The notes below the pieces were generated by a model. It saw nothing but the letters and a program-made list of their open reading frames with translations. It had not been told where the DNA came from and did no database searches. Made by a program: the position numbers and the translations under genes. Shown here piece after piece: positions 35,571 through 43,849 of a stretch of 64,000 bases of DNA; within the stretch, counting starts at the first letter, position 1, and the number at the start of each line of letters is the position of its first letter. This DNA comes from Planctomycetota bacterium (GTDB taxonomy: Bacteria; Planctomycetota; UBA1135; UBA2386): positions 868,001-932,000 of the forward strand of contig JACKHZ010000008.1 of the NCBI GenBank assembly GCA_020638735.1, given 5' to 3'.

Positions 35571-35659
35571 GTGGTCGCGCAGCCTACCGCCGGACACACC
35601 CTTTGCATGCGCGTATCCCGCTGGCGCCCCCGCCGCGCGCAGGCGATCATGCCGCGCCC

Positions 35660-38554
35660 GTGGTCGACGAGCCCACCCCACCTGCCGACGGCGACGAACA
35701 GCTGGAACGCCTGCTGGTCGAGCTGCTCGATCGCTTCGAGTCCGGCGGCGCCGACGCGGTCGAGCCGCTGCTGACCGCCAACCCGGCCCACGCGCCAGCG
35801 CTGCGCCGCCACCTGTCGCGGCTGCGCGGCCTCGGGCTGGTGCAGGACGAAGACCAGCCGGCGCGCGTGGACTTCCCCGAACGGCTCGGCGACTTCCGGC
35901 TGCTGCGACGCCTCGGCAGCGGCGGCATGGGCGTCGTCTACCTGGCCGAACAGGAATCGCTCGGTCGCCGCGTCGCCTTGAAGCTGGTGCGTCCGGAGCT
36001 GCTGTGGTTCGACGGCGCGCGCGAGCGCTTCCGCCGCGAGGTCGACTCGATCGCGCGACTGCAGCACCCCGGAATCGTGCCGGTGTTCGCCGCCGGCGAA
36101 GATCAGGGCGTGCCGTGGCTGGCGATGGAGTACGTCGTCGGCGCGACGCTCGACGAGGTCCTGCAGCAACTCGCCGGGCGCGACCCGACGGCGCTGGGCG
36201 GCCGCGACCTGCAGCAGGCGGTGCGCGACGTGCTGCGCGACAAGGGCGTCGCGGTCGAACACGACGGCGAGGTGGCGTTCGCCGGGCTCGGCTGGCCGAT
36301 GGCGTGTGCCCACGTCGTGCGCGACGTCGGCCGCGCGATGCAGCACGCACACCGCCGCGGCGTACTGCACCGGGACGTCAAGCCGGGCAACATCGTGCTG
36401 ACGCCGGATGGCCGCGCGCTGCTGCTCGACTTCGGGCTGGCCGCGGCGCGCGGCGCGGTGCGCCTCACCGCCTCGCACGGCGTGCTCGGCAGCCCCGCCT
36501 ACATGTCGCCGGAACAGCTGCGCGGCGAACGCGACCTCGATGCGCGCAGCGATGTCTACGCGCTCGGCCTGACGCTGTACGAGCTGCTCACGCATCACGC
36601 GCCGTACGCGGTCGACTCCATCGAGCGGGCCCGCGCCATGGTGCTCGCCGGCAGCGCGCCGCCGCCGCGCGCCCACAACCGCGCCGTGCCCCGCGACCTC
36701 GAGGTCGTCTGTCGCAAGGCGATCGAGGTCGAGCGCCGGAGCCGTTACGCGTCGGCGCAGGCGTTCGCCGACGACCTGGACAACGCGCTGGCCTCGCGAC
36801 CGATCGCCGCTGCACCGCCGGGCGCGCTGCAGCGCGTGCAGCGCTGGACGCGACGCCACCCCGCGCGTGCCGTGGCGGCGGCCGCCGCGTTCCTGCTGCT
36901 GTTCGTCGCACCGTCGGTGTTCCTGCTGCAGCAGCGGACCGCCAACGACGAGATCCGCCGGGCGCTCGGCGTCGCGCGCCGCGACCGCGACCGCGCGCGC
37001 GAGGTCGTCGAGGTGCTGCTCGAACAGGTCGCCAACGAGGACCTGCTGCGCGTGCCGCGCATGCAGGGCCTGCGCCGCGCGCTGCTGACCAGCGCGCGCG
37101 ACTTCCACGAGCGATTCCTCGCCGACGGCGGCGAAGACCCGGATTCGGCCGCGCGGACCGCGGATTCCGCGCTGCAGGTGGCGTTGCTCGACGGCGAGCT
37201 CGGTCTCGCCAACGAAGCGCTGCAGAGCGCGGCGCGCGCCGTCGAGCTGGCGCGTGCGCTGGTCGGGGGAGGCGCCGGCACGGCCGACGACCGACGACTC
37301 CTCGCCCGCGCGTTGACGATGAGCGGCGAGATGCACGTGCTGCGGGGCGAGCTTCAGGCAGGGCGCGCCGACCTCGAGGAAGCGGCCGCATTCCTGCAGC
37401 GACCGCAGGGGGGCGCGCCGGACGCCAGGTCAGCGGTCGCGCTGCTCAACAACGACCAGGCGCTGAGCATGGCGCTGCGGCAGCTCGACGAGCCGATCGC
37501 CGCCGACGCGGTGGACGCGCGCATGGACGCGGTCTGGCGACAACTGGAGGAGGCTCCGACCACGACGACGGAGCAGCTCTACGAAGGGCTCGAGCGCTAC
37601 TTCACGGCGCTGATCGAACGCGCCCTCGCGAGCCAGGGGCGCGGCGAGGTCGCGGCCACCGAAGCGACGCTGGACCGCAGCGACGCGCTGTTGCGCGACC
37701 ACCCCGACTCTGCGACGCGGCTCTCGGCACAGCACGCGCTCGACCGGCTGCGCGGCCGACTGGCCCGCGCCGGCGCGGAGCACGCCGCCGGCGCGATCGA
37801 GACGGCCGAGAGGTGCTACCGCGAGGTGATCGACGGCGTCGCTACGCTGCTCGAACACAACCCCGAGTACGCCGTCGCGCTGCGCACCCTCGCCAACGCA
37901 CAGAACGACCTGATGGTGATGCTCGCCGGTGACGAGTCGCGGCAGGCCGACGCGATCCCCCTGCTCGAGCAGGCGATCGACACCCTCCGCCGCCTCGCCG
38001 CAGCCGCGCCAGAGGTGGTCGAGAACCGCGTCAACCTCGCCGCCAGCATCACCAACCTCGGCTCGATCCGCCTCGACCAGGGCGATGCGGCGGCGGCAGG
38101 TCAGGCGTTCGACGAGGCCGGCGCGCTGATCGAGGCCGCGATCGCCGAGGTGCCGACGCGCGTCGCGTGGCACGACCACCTCTACAAGGTCACCTGGTTC
38201 GCCGGCCAGGCGCAGGCGGCCAGCGGCGACCACGTCGCGCTGCGCCGCACTGCGGCGCGGCTCGCCGCGCAGCGCAGCGACGACGCCAGGACCCAGCGCA
38301 TCGCCGCCGGGATGCTGGCCTCCGCGGTCGCTGCGGCGGCGCGAGACGAAGCGCTGAGCGCCGCGGACCGAACCAGCCTCGACGGCGAGCTGAAGGCCGA
38401 CGCGATGACGCTGCTGCGTCGCGCCGCGATGCTCGGCTGCACCGACCACGAGTGGCTCCGCGACGGCGACGAGTTCGCGCCGCTGCGCGGCTGTGACGGC
38501 TACGACGAGGTGCTGGTGCAGGTGGCGGCGAATCGGCAGCGCGCCGATCGCTGA
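35660..38554 (+). CDS. membrane-anchored Ser/Thr protein kinase with TPR-like sensor region
   Basis: About 964 residues. The start is uncertain: GTG 35660 is used here, and TTG 35603 is in frame. A short helical acidic N-region precedes a complete kinase domain: GSGGMGVVY P-loop, VALKLV lysine, HRDVKPGNIVL catalytic loop, DFGLA, GSPAYMSPEQL and the DARSDVYALG helix. A roughly 40-residue insert lies before the catalytic loop. One transmembrane helix follows (FLLLFVAPSVFLLQQ), then about 500 residues of helical TPR-like repeats outside the membrane. This is the usual planctomycete receptor kinase. A convergent ECF sigma gene ends 17 bases away, suggesting a functional pair. Confidence 0.9.
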   Translation: MVDEPTPPADGDEQLERLLVELLDRFESGGADAVEPLLTANPAHAPALRRHLSRLRGLGLVQDEDQPARVDFPERLGDFRLLRRLGSGGMGVVYLAEQESLGRRVALKLVRPELLWFDGARERFRREVDSIARLQHPGIVPVFAAGEDQGVPWLAMEYVVGATLDEVLQQLAGRDPTALGGRDLQQAVRDVLRDKGVAVEHDGEVAFAGLGWPMACAHVVRDVGRAMQHAHRRGVLHRDVKPGNIVLTPDGRALLLDFGLAAARGAVRLTASHGVLGSPAYMSPEQLRGERDLDARSDVYALGLTLYELLTHHAPYAVDSIERARAMVLAGSAPPPRAHNRAVPRDLEVVCRKAIEVERRSRYASAQAFADDLDNALASRPIAAAPPGALQRVQRWTRRHPARAVAAAAAFLLLFVAPSVFLLQQRTANDEIRRALGVARRDRDRAREVVEVLLEQVANEDLLRVPRMQGLRRALLTSARDFHERFLADGGEDPDSAARTADSALQVALLDGELGLANEALQSAARAVELARALVGGGAGTADDRRLLARALTMSGEMHVLRGELQAGRADLEEAAAFLQRPQGGAPDARSAVALLNNDQALSMALRQLDEPIAADAVDARMDAVWRQLEEAPTTTTEQLYEGLERYFTALIERALASQGRGEVAATEATLDRSDALLRDHPDSATRLSAQHALDRLRGRLARAGAEHAAGAIETAERCYREVIDGVATLLEHNPEYAVALRTLANAQNDLMVMLAGDESRQADAIPLLEQAIDTLRRLAAAAPEVVENRVNLAASITNLGSIRLDQGDAAAAGQAFDEAGALIEAAIAEVPTRVAWHDHLYKVTWFAGQAQAASGDHVALRRTAARLAAQRSDDARTQRIAAGMLASAVAAAARDEALSAADRTSLDGELKADAMTLLRRAAMLGCTDHEWLRDGDEFAPLRGCDGYDEVLVQVAANRQRADR

Positions 38555-38571
38555 CCGCCGTCCCCGCGCCG

Positions 38572-39162
38572 CTACGGCGCGTCCATCAGCAGCGACAGCC
38601 GGGCCATCGCGCGGTGCAGCATCGCCCGCACGCCCTCCTCGGTCTTGCCGAGCTGCCGCGCGATCTCGGCGCGCGACAGGCCGACCAGGTGCGCCAGCGT
38701 CACCACCTCGCGCTGCTCGTCCGGCAACGCGCCGATCGCCGCTTCGAGGCGTTCGACCTCCTCGTTGCGCAGCGCCCGGTCGCCCGGGTTGGTGATGCGG
38801 GCGTAGACCGGACCGAGCGCCGCCAGCGCCGTCTCCTGCAGGCCGGAGACCTCGCGATCGGCGGCGCGCTTCTGCCGTTCGAGGTCGCGGGCGCGGTTCT
38901 GCACCTTGCGCCGCGCGGTGGTGAACAGCCACGCGCGGAACGCCTCCTCGCTCGGGTGCTGGAACCGCTGGCGGTGGGTCAGCAGGTCGCGGCACACCGA
39001 CTGCACGAGGTCCGACGCCGACTCGCGCGCGCGCAGGCCCGGCCCCATGTTGGCCCGCACGAACGCGCGCAGCGCCGGCACGTTCTGCTCCAGCAGCACG
39101 TGCAGCGCCTCCTGGTCGCCGGCGGCGGCGCGTTCGGCCAGCTCGAGCAGGTCCGGGGTCAT
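38572..39162 (-). CDS. ECF-type RNA polymerase sigma factor
   Basis: 196 residues. Region 2 (ALRAFVRANMGPGLRARESASDLVQSV, then FRAWLFTTARRKVQNRARDL) and region 4 (LPDEQREVVTLAHLVGLSRAEIARQLGKTEEGVRAML) are complete. The ATG at 39162 is preferred over a Met six codons upstream because the helix of region 1/2 begins right after it. A TATGTT hexamer about eight bases before this ATG could be a -10 box for a nearly leaderless mRNA. Its 3' end faces the Ser/Thr kinase gene, and kinases and ECF factors are commonly paired in Planctomycetota. Confidence 0.9.
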   Translation of the reverse strand: MTPDLLELAERAAAGDQEALHVLLEQNVPALRAFVRANMGPGLRARESASDLVQSVCRDLLTHRQRFQHPSEEAFRAWLFTTARRKVQNRARDLERQKRAADREVSGLQETALAALGPVYARITNPGDRALRNEEVERLEAAIGALPDEQREVVTLAHLVGLSRAEIARQLGKTEEGVRAMLHRAMARLSLLMDAP

Positions 39163-39258
39163 TGGCGCGGAACATAGCACGCCGGGTCGCGCCCGCGGGA
39201 CATCGCCGGGTCTGGCGGTCCCGACGGCCGCCCGCTACATCTTCCGCCGCGCACCTCA

Positions 39259-39888
39259 ATGGCCACCACCCTCGGTGAGTTCTATCGCGGACTCGAACTC
39301 GCCGGCGACGCCCTGGCCACCGCCGACGCGGCCGGCGTCACGCCCGCGGCGCGCGCCGCTGCGGTGCACGCGGCGATGGCACCGGCGCTGACCGAGACGC
39401 CGACGAACGCCGCGCGTGCGTGCCGCAGCGGCTGCGCGCACTGCTGCCGGTTCCCGGTCGGCGTGACGTTCGCCGAAGCGGCGCTGCTGGCGGAAGCGCT
39501 CGACCTCGTGCACGCCGCGCGCGTGCGCGCCGAGGCCGCGGCCACGGCCTTGCTGCGCTGGCACGAACTGGTGGGGCGCGCGTGCCCGCTGCTGGTCGAC
39601 GGAGCCTGCGCCGCCTACGACGCGCGACCGCTGCCGTGCCGCGCGCTCGGCAGCGCCGACGCTGACGCCTGCGCCGCGGCGCTGCGCGGCGGTCCGCCGC
39701 CGCCGCGCGACGAGGTCGCGTGGTGGCGCGGCCTCGGCGCTGCAGCAGCGGCGCTCGCCGGCGGCGAGCCGTCAGGCACGCGCGAGCTGCGCGCCGCGGT
39801 CGCGGCGCTGCTCGCGCTGCCGCCCGACGCGTCGAGCGCGCGGCGCGGCGCCGCGTTCGCAGCGGCGCGCGCGGTGCCGGACCGCTGA
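39259..39888 (+). CDS. YkgJ-family cysteine-cluster protein
   Basis: 209 residues. The signature is a CRSGCAHCCRF motif (C-x3-C-x2-CC) near residue 55, then CPLL...GACAAYDARPLPCR about 50 residues later, which together form the metal-binding cluster of UPF0153/YkgJ proteins (zinc or iron-sulfur). The flanks are alanine-rich helices without a signal peptide. The function of the family is not well known; several members are linked to metal or flagellin modification. A CTGGCG/TACATC element about 20 bases upstream may be its promoter and would give a short leader. Confidence 0.82.
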   Translation: MATTLGEFYRGLELAGDALATADAAGVTPAARAAAVHAAMAPALTETPTNAARACRSGCAHCCRFPVGVTFAEAALLAEALDLVHAARVRAEAAATALLRWHELVGRACPLLVDGACAAYDARPLPCRALGSADADACAAALRGGPPPPRDEVAWWRGLGAAAAALAGGEPSGTRELRAAVAALLALPPDASSARRGAAFAAARAVPDR

Positions 39889-39907
39889 CGCCTCGCGCGA
39901 CCGGACC

Positions 39908-40438
39908 TCAGGGCGCGCGCCCGAGCACCTCGAGGCACGCGGCGAGGAACGCCGGCAGGTCGTCGGGCTTGCGCGACGACACGTGGTGTCCGTCGACGAC
40001 GACCTCGGCGTCCTCGAACCGTGCGCCGGCGTTGACGAGGTCGTCGCGGATACCGGGCGAGCCGGTGTAGCGGCGGCCCCGCACCACCCCGGCCGAGATG
40101 CACATCCAGCCGCCATGGCAGATGCTGGCGACGAGCCGCCCGCGCTCGTCGCAGGCGCGGATCGCCGCCGTCGCCGCCGCGAAGCGGCGCAGCTTGTCCG
40201 GCATCCACCCGCCGGGACAGATCACGCCGACGAACGGCGTCGCCGCGACGTCGGCCAGCGCGACGTCACAGCGCTGCGGATACCCGTGCTTGCCGCGGTA
40301 GACGGCGCCGGCCTCGAGCCCCGCCAGCAGCGGCTGATAGCCAGCCTCGCGCAACCGCAGCCGCGGGTACTGGAGCTCCAGGTCCTCGTAGTCGTCGCCG
40401 ACGAACAGCAACACCCTGCGATCGTGGTCCTCGTTCAC
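39908..40438 (-). CDS. DJ-1/PfpI family protein
   Basis: 176 residues from the GTG at 40438; a GTG six codons upstream (40456) is also possible. The flavodoxin-like fold is recognised from RRVLLFVGDDYEDLELQYP at the start, where the conserved Glu sits in YEDLEL, the FVGVICPGGWMP strand, and the nucleophile elbow ASICHGGWM with the reactive Cys. Family members act as peptidases, glyoxalases/deglycases or stress chaperones; this cannot be resolved from sequence. Cytoplasmic. The start region is shared with the upstream region of the divergent mechanosensitive channel gene. Confidence 0.87.
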   Translation of the reverse strand: MNEDHDRRVLLFVGDDYEDLELQYPRLRLREAGYQPLLAGLEAGAVYRGKHGYPQRCDVALADVAATPFVGVICPGGWMPDKLRRFAAATAAIRACDERGRLVASICHGGWMCISAGVVRGRRYTGSPGIRDDLVNAGARFEDAEVVVDGHHVSSRKPDDLPAFLAACLEVLGRAP

Positions 40439-40471
40439 CAGCGCAACGTAGCGCACACGGCGCGTTCGGGG

Positions 40472-40500
40472 TTGGCGTGGCCGCGCGCATGGGGAACCAT
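40472..40500 (+). promoter_or_regulatory. putative promoter of the MscS gene
   Basis: TTGGCG at 40472-40477, 17 bases, AACCAT at 40495-40500. The predicted start of transcription coincides with the ATG at 40507, so the message would be leaderless. Confidence 0.35.
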
Positions 40501-40506
40501 GGGACC

Positions 40507-41673
40507 ATGGAGAACCCGGCAGACGTCGTTCTCTGGGTCGCGGTCGCGGCCCTGCTCCTGGTGGTCCTGTGGCGATCGCTCGGCTGGCTCCGCGCCGCGC
40601 TGCGCGTCGTGCGCACCGCAGCCGAGCCCCGACACCGCCGCGAAGTGCTCGCGCCGGTGCTGCTGTCGACGCTCGCCGGCCTCGCGCTGGCGGCGACCCC
40701 GATGGCGCCGTCGGCGGCGGCGCGCGGCGAATGGCTGCCACGCCTGCTGGCGGTGGCGCTCGGGCTCGGCGTGACGTGGACCTTCGCCGGCCTGCTGTCG
40801 ATCGGCGTGCGCACGCTGCTGCAGCGCTACGACCTCGCCGTCGCCGACAACCTGACCGCGCGCCGGATGCACACCCAGTACCGCGTGCTGCTACGCATCG
40901 CGCTGATCCTCGTCTGGGTGCTCGGCGCCGCCATCGTGCTGTCGACGGTCCCGGCGGTGCGCGCGCTCGGCAACGGCCTGCTCGCCTCGGCCGGCATCGT
41001 CAGCCTGGTGGTCGGACTCGCGGCGCAGCGAACGCTCGGCAACTTCCTCGCCGGCATCCAGATCGCCCTGAGCCAGCCGATCCGCCTCGACGACGCCGTC
41101 GTCATCGAGGGCGAATGGGGCTGGATCGAGGACATCACGACCACCTACATCGTGGTCCGCATCTGGGACGAACGACGCCTGATCGTGCCGTTCAGCAAGC
41201 TGCTCGAACAACCGTTCCAGAACTGGACGCGCACCCGCGCCGAGATCCTCGGCTCGGTGTCCTTGTGGGCGGACTACGGCGTGCAGGTCGCCGCGCTGCG
41301 CCAGGAGCTGCAGCGGGTCGTGCAGGAGACGGAGCTGTGGGACGGTCGCGTCGCGGTGCTGCAGGTCGTCGAGAGCAGCGAACGCGCGATCGAGCTGCGC
41401 GCGCTGGTCAGCGCCAGCACGTCGCCGCGCGCCTGGGACCTGCGCTGCCACGTGCGCGAGAAGCTCGTCGCGTTCCTCGCCGCCGAGCAGCCGCACGCGC
41501 TGCCGCGCATGCGCGCCGAGCTCGAGTCCTCCCGACGCGCGCGCGCCGAGAGTCCGGCGCCGCTGGCGGTGGATCCGACGCTGGCCGTGCCGGACGTCGG
41601 CGGATTGCCCGGTGAGCCCGAGCTGTCGCCGACGCCGAGCCCGGCGCCCGAGCCGGCGGTCAGCGAGCCATGA
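40507..41673 (+). CDS. MscS-family mechanosensitive ion channel
   Basis: 388 residues. Several hydrophobic helices are followed by the pore helix and beta domain. The pore-lining segment reads GLLASAGIVSLVVGLAAQRTLGNFLAGIQIALSQP, close to the MscS TM3 pattern, and the beta domain begins IRLDDAVVIEGEWGWIEDITTTYIVVRIWDERRLIVPFSKLL. It should act in the inner membrane as a tension-gated valve releasing solutes on osmotic downshift. The C-terminal 50 residues are Pro/Ala-rich. The ATG at 40507 is chosen over two upstream Met codons because the first membrane helix follows directly and a promoter-like element ends just before it. Confidence 0.9.
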   Translation: MENPADVVLWVAVAALLLVVLWRSLGWLRAALRVVRTAAEPRHRREVLAPVLLSTLAGLALAATPMAPSAAARGEWLPRLLAVALGLGVTWTFAGLLSIGVRTLLQRYDLAVADNLTARRMHTQYRVLLRIALILVWVLGAAIVLSTVPAVRALGNGLLASAGIVSLVVGLAAQRTLGNFLAGIQIALSQPIRLDDAVVIEGEWGWIEDITTTYIVVRIWDERRLIVPFSKLLEQPFQNWTRTRAEILGSVSLWADYGVQVAALRQELQRVVQETELWDGRVAVLQVVESSERAIELRALVSASTSPRAWDLRCHVREKLVAFLAAEQPHALPRMRAELESSRRARAESPAPLAVDPTLAVPDVGGLPGEPELSPTPSPAPEPAVSEP

Positions 41674-41676
41674 GCC

Positions 41677-42684
41677 TCAACGGGCGTTCGGGGTGGCTTC
41701 GCCGAGCAGCTTCGCCACCACCGCACGCACCGCCGCCGCCGGCAGCGCCAGCGTCTCGACGCGACCGGCGCGGGCGATGTTGACGCCGAGCGCCTTGCCG
41801 TCGAGGCCGATCACCGGGCCGCCCATGTCGCGCGGCTCGAGCACGGTGTCGTGCTGCAGCACCTGCTGGAACCCGCTGCGCACGTCGCTGAGCGGGCCCC
41901 AGATCGCCTCCTGGTCGGACGGCGCGGGGCTGTTGTTGCTGCCGAGCACGGCGGCGAAGGTCTTGTCCTCTTCGCCACGGCGCACGACCAACTCGACCCG
42001 ATCGCCGGGCTGGTGCTTGCCGATCAGGTCGCGCAGGTCCTGCGCGCTCTGCACGGCCGCGCCGGCGAAGCGCACCACCAGGTCGCCGTCGAGCAGGCCC
42101 GCCGCGCGCGCGGCGCCGTTGGCGACCGCCTCGGCGATGCGCGCCTCGCCGCCGCCACCGTCGGCGAAGCGCACGCCGAGGAACGCCCGCTGACGGGTGT
42201 GCGGGTACGGCGCCGCCGACAGCACGCCGACGCCGCGCGGCAGCGCGCCACCGTCCGGCGAAGCGAGGAACGCGCCCACCTGCGGCGTCGCGTCGCGCCA
42301 CGTCAGCGGCCGCAACACCGGCTCCGGCACGCGCAGCAACGCGAGGTCGCTCGCGCGGTCGAAGCCGACCAGCTGGCACGCGAGCGGGCGTTCGCCGAGC
42401 ACGCAGCGCAGGCCAGGCTGCGACTCCGGCAGGAACTCCTCGAGCCGGAGCTCGCTGTACTTGGTGACCACCAGGTCCGCAGCGACCGCCGTGCCGAGCG
42501 CGCGCTCGGTCTCGTCGACCTCGACCGTGACGACGGCGTCGCGCAGCGGCTGCACGACCGACGACCAGGCGCGGCGCACGGCCTCGCCCTGGCTCGTGCT
42601 GGCGAAGCGCTGCGCCTCGAGCTGCGACGCGCAGAGCGGCAGCAACAACAGCGGCAGCAACGCACCCTTCGCTGGTGACTTCAT
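41677..42684 (-). CDS. inactive trypsin-like PDZ protein (pseudoprotease)
   Basis: 335 residues with a signal peptide (GALLPLLLLPLCASQLEAQ). The trypsin-like fold is evident, but the triad is broken: the His position is replaced (VVTKYSEL instead of a TAAH-type segment) and the nucleophile Ser is Met (PRDMGGP instead of GDSGGP); the Asp segment (RASDLALLRV) is kept. A PDZ-like domain lies in the middle (about residues 160-240). Its ATG overlaps the stop of the upstream intact protease by four bases, so the two are made together. A regulatory or substrate-binding partner role is inferred. Confidence 0.8.
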   Translation of the reverse strand: MKSPAKGALLPLLLLPLCASQLEAQRFASTSQGEAVRRAWSSVVQPLRDAVVTVEVDETERALGTAVAADLVVTKYSELRLEEFLPESQPGLRCVLGERPLACQLVGFDRASDLALLRVPEPVLRPLTWRDATPQVGAFLASPDGGALPRGVGVLSAAPYPHTRQRAFLGVRFADGGGGEARIAEAVANGAARAAGLLDGDLVVRFAGAAVQSAQDLRDLIGKHQPGDRVELVVRRGEEDKTFAAVLGSNNSPAPSDQEAIWGPLSDVRSGFQQVLQHDTVLEPRDMGGPVIGLDGKALGVNIARAGRVETLALPAAAVRAVVAKLLGEATPNAR

Positions 42685-43718
42685 CGGCCCGCCTCCTGCT
42701 CGACGCGCAGCGTCAGCTCGACACCCTTGCCGTCGCGATAGACCAGCACGCGGACCTCGGCGCCTTCGCCGAGGCGACGTAGTTCGCGCATCAGCGAACG
42801 CCGATCGGTGACCTCGACGTCGCCGACCTCGAACAGGCGATCGCCCGCCTGCAACCCCGCCTTGGCCGAAGCGCTGTCCGCCGGCACCTCGTCGAACACC
42901 GGCGCGCCCTCGCCCCACTGCAGCGGCGCACCGAAGCCCAGCCTGGCGAAGCCGCCCCGGCGCGTGGGCGCCTGCGTCACCTTGCCGTCGAGCAGCTCCT
43001 GCCACGCGTCGGTGATCGCGTCGACCGGCGCGTGCATGTTGCGCGCCAGGTTGCCGTCGATGCGGCTGTTGATGCCGACCACGCGCCCCTGCATGTCGAA
43101 CAGCGGCCCGCCCGAGTCGCCGCCCTGCATCGTGCAGTCGGTGACCAGGTAGCCGGTCTCCGGCACGCGCTGCACGCGGCCGAGCCGCACCGGCGCGCTG
43201 CGTTCGGGTTTGAGGCCGCTCGGGTGCCCGAGCATCAGCACCCACTGGCCGCGCTGCAGGTCGGCGGAGCGGCCGATCTCGACGGTCGGGAAGTCCCCCT
43301 CGCTGTCCACGCGGATCAGGCTGACGTCCTTGACGTGGTCGGCGCCGAGCGACGTGCCGCGCAGCGTGCGCCCGCTCTCGAGCCGGATGCGCAGGTTGCG
43401 GCCGGCCTCCTCGGTGACGTGCGCGGCGCACAGCACGAAGGTCTCGCCGTCGCGTTCGACCAGCACGCCGCTGGCGCCGGGCAGCGACACGGTCGCCGGC
43501 AGCACCTTCTGCACCAGCTGCTGCACGTGCTCCTGCATCGCCTGCAGTTCGGCGACGTCGGCCGGTTCGCCGCCGGCGAGCAGCTCGGTGAGACGTTCGG
43601 GGGTGACGGTCGGCGCGGTCGCAGCCTGTTGCGCGCGCGCCGCGGCGCCGAGCAGCAGGCCGAGGATCAAGCCGCCGCGGGCCAGCGCGGCGAGCATCGG
43701 CATCGGGATCGCAGACAT
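42681..43718 (-). CDS. periplasmic trypsin-like serine protease with PDZ domain (DegP/HtrA-like)
   Basis: 345 residues with a signal peptide ending near ARAQQ. The catalytic triad is complete: His100 in CAAHV, Asp131 in VKDVSLI and Ser202 in GGDSGGP. One PDZ domain follows (about 265-335: GFGAPLQWG, then GLQAGDRLFEVGDVEV). Predicted to degrade or process proteins in the periplasm. The ATG at 43718 is supported by the signal peptide and by a TACGCT hexamer ten bases upstream. The next gene is a dead paralogue with an ATGA overlap, giving an active/inactive pair. Confidence 0.87.
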   Translation of the reverse strand: MSAIPMPMLAALARGGLILGLLLGAAARAQQAATAPTVTPERLTELLAGGEPADVAELQAMQEHVQQLVQKVLPATVSLPGASGVLVERDGETFVLCAAHVTEEAGRNLRIRLESGRTLRGTSLGADHVKDVSLIRVDSEGDFPTVEIGRSADLQRGQWVLMLGHPSGLKPERSAPVRLGRVQRVPETGYLVTDCTMQGGDSGGPLFDMQGRVVGINSRIDGNLARNMHAPVDAITDAWQELLDGKVTQAPTRRGGFARLGFGAPLQWGEGAPVFDEVPADSASAKAGLQAGDRLFEVGDVEVTDRRSLMRELRRLGEGAEVRVLVYRDGKGVELTLRVEQEAGR

Positions 43719-43849
43719 ATGGCCCGGAGCGTAGCGTGTCCCGCGAGCGCCGCGGCGCGGCGACGAGTTCGGTACCCGCACGGCTCGACCCGGCCGCCGC
43801 CCCTGGCCCGCCCCCCCGCGATCGGGCACAGTCATCGGGGTCCCCCGAC

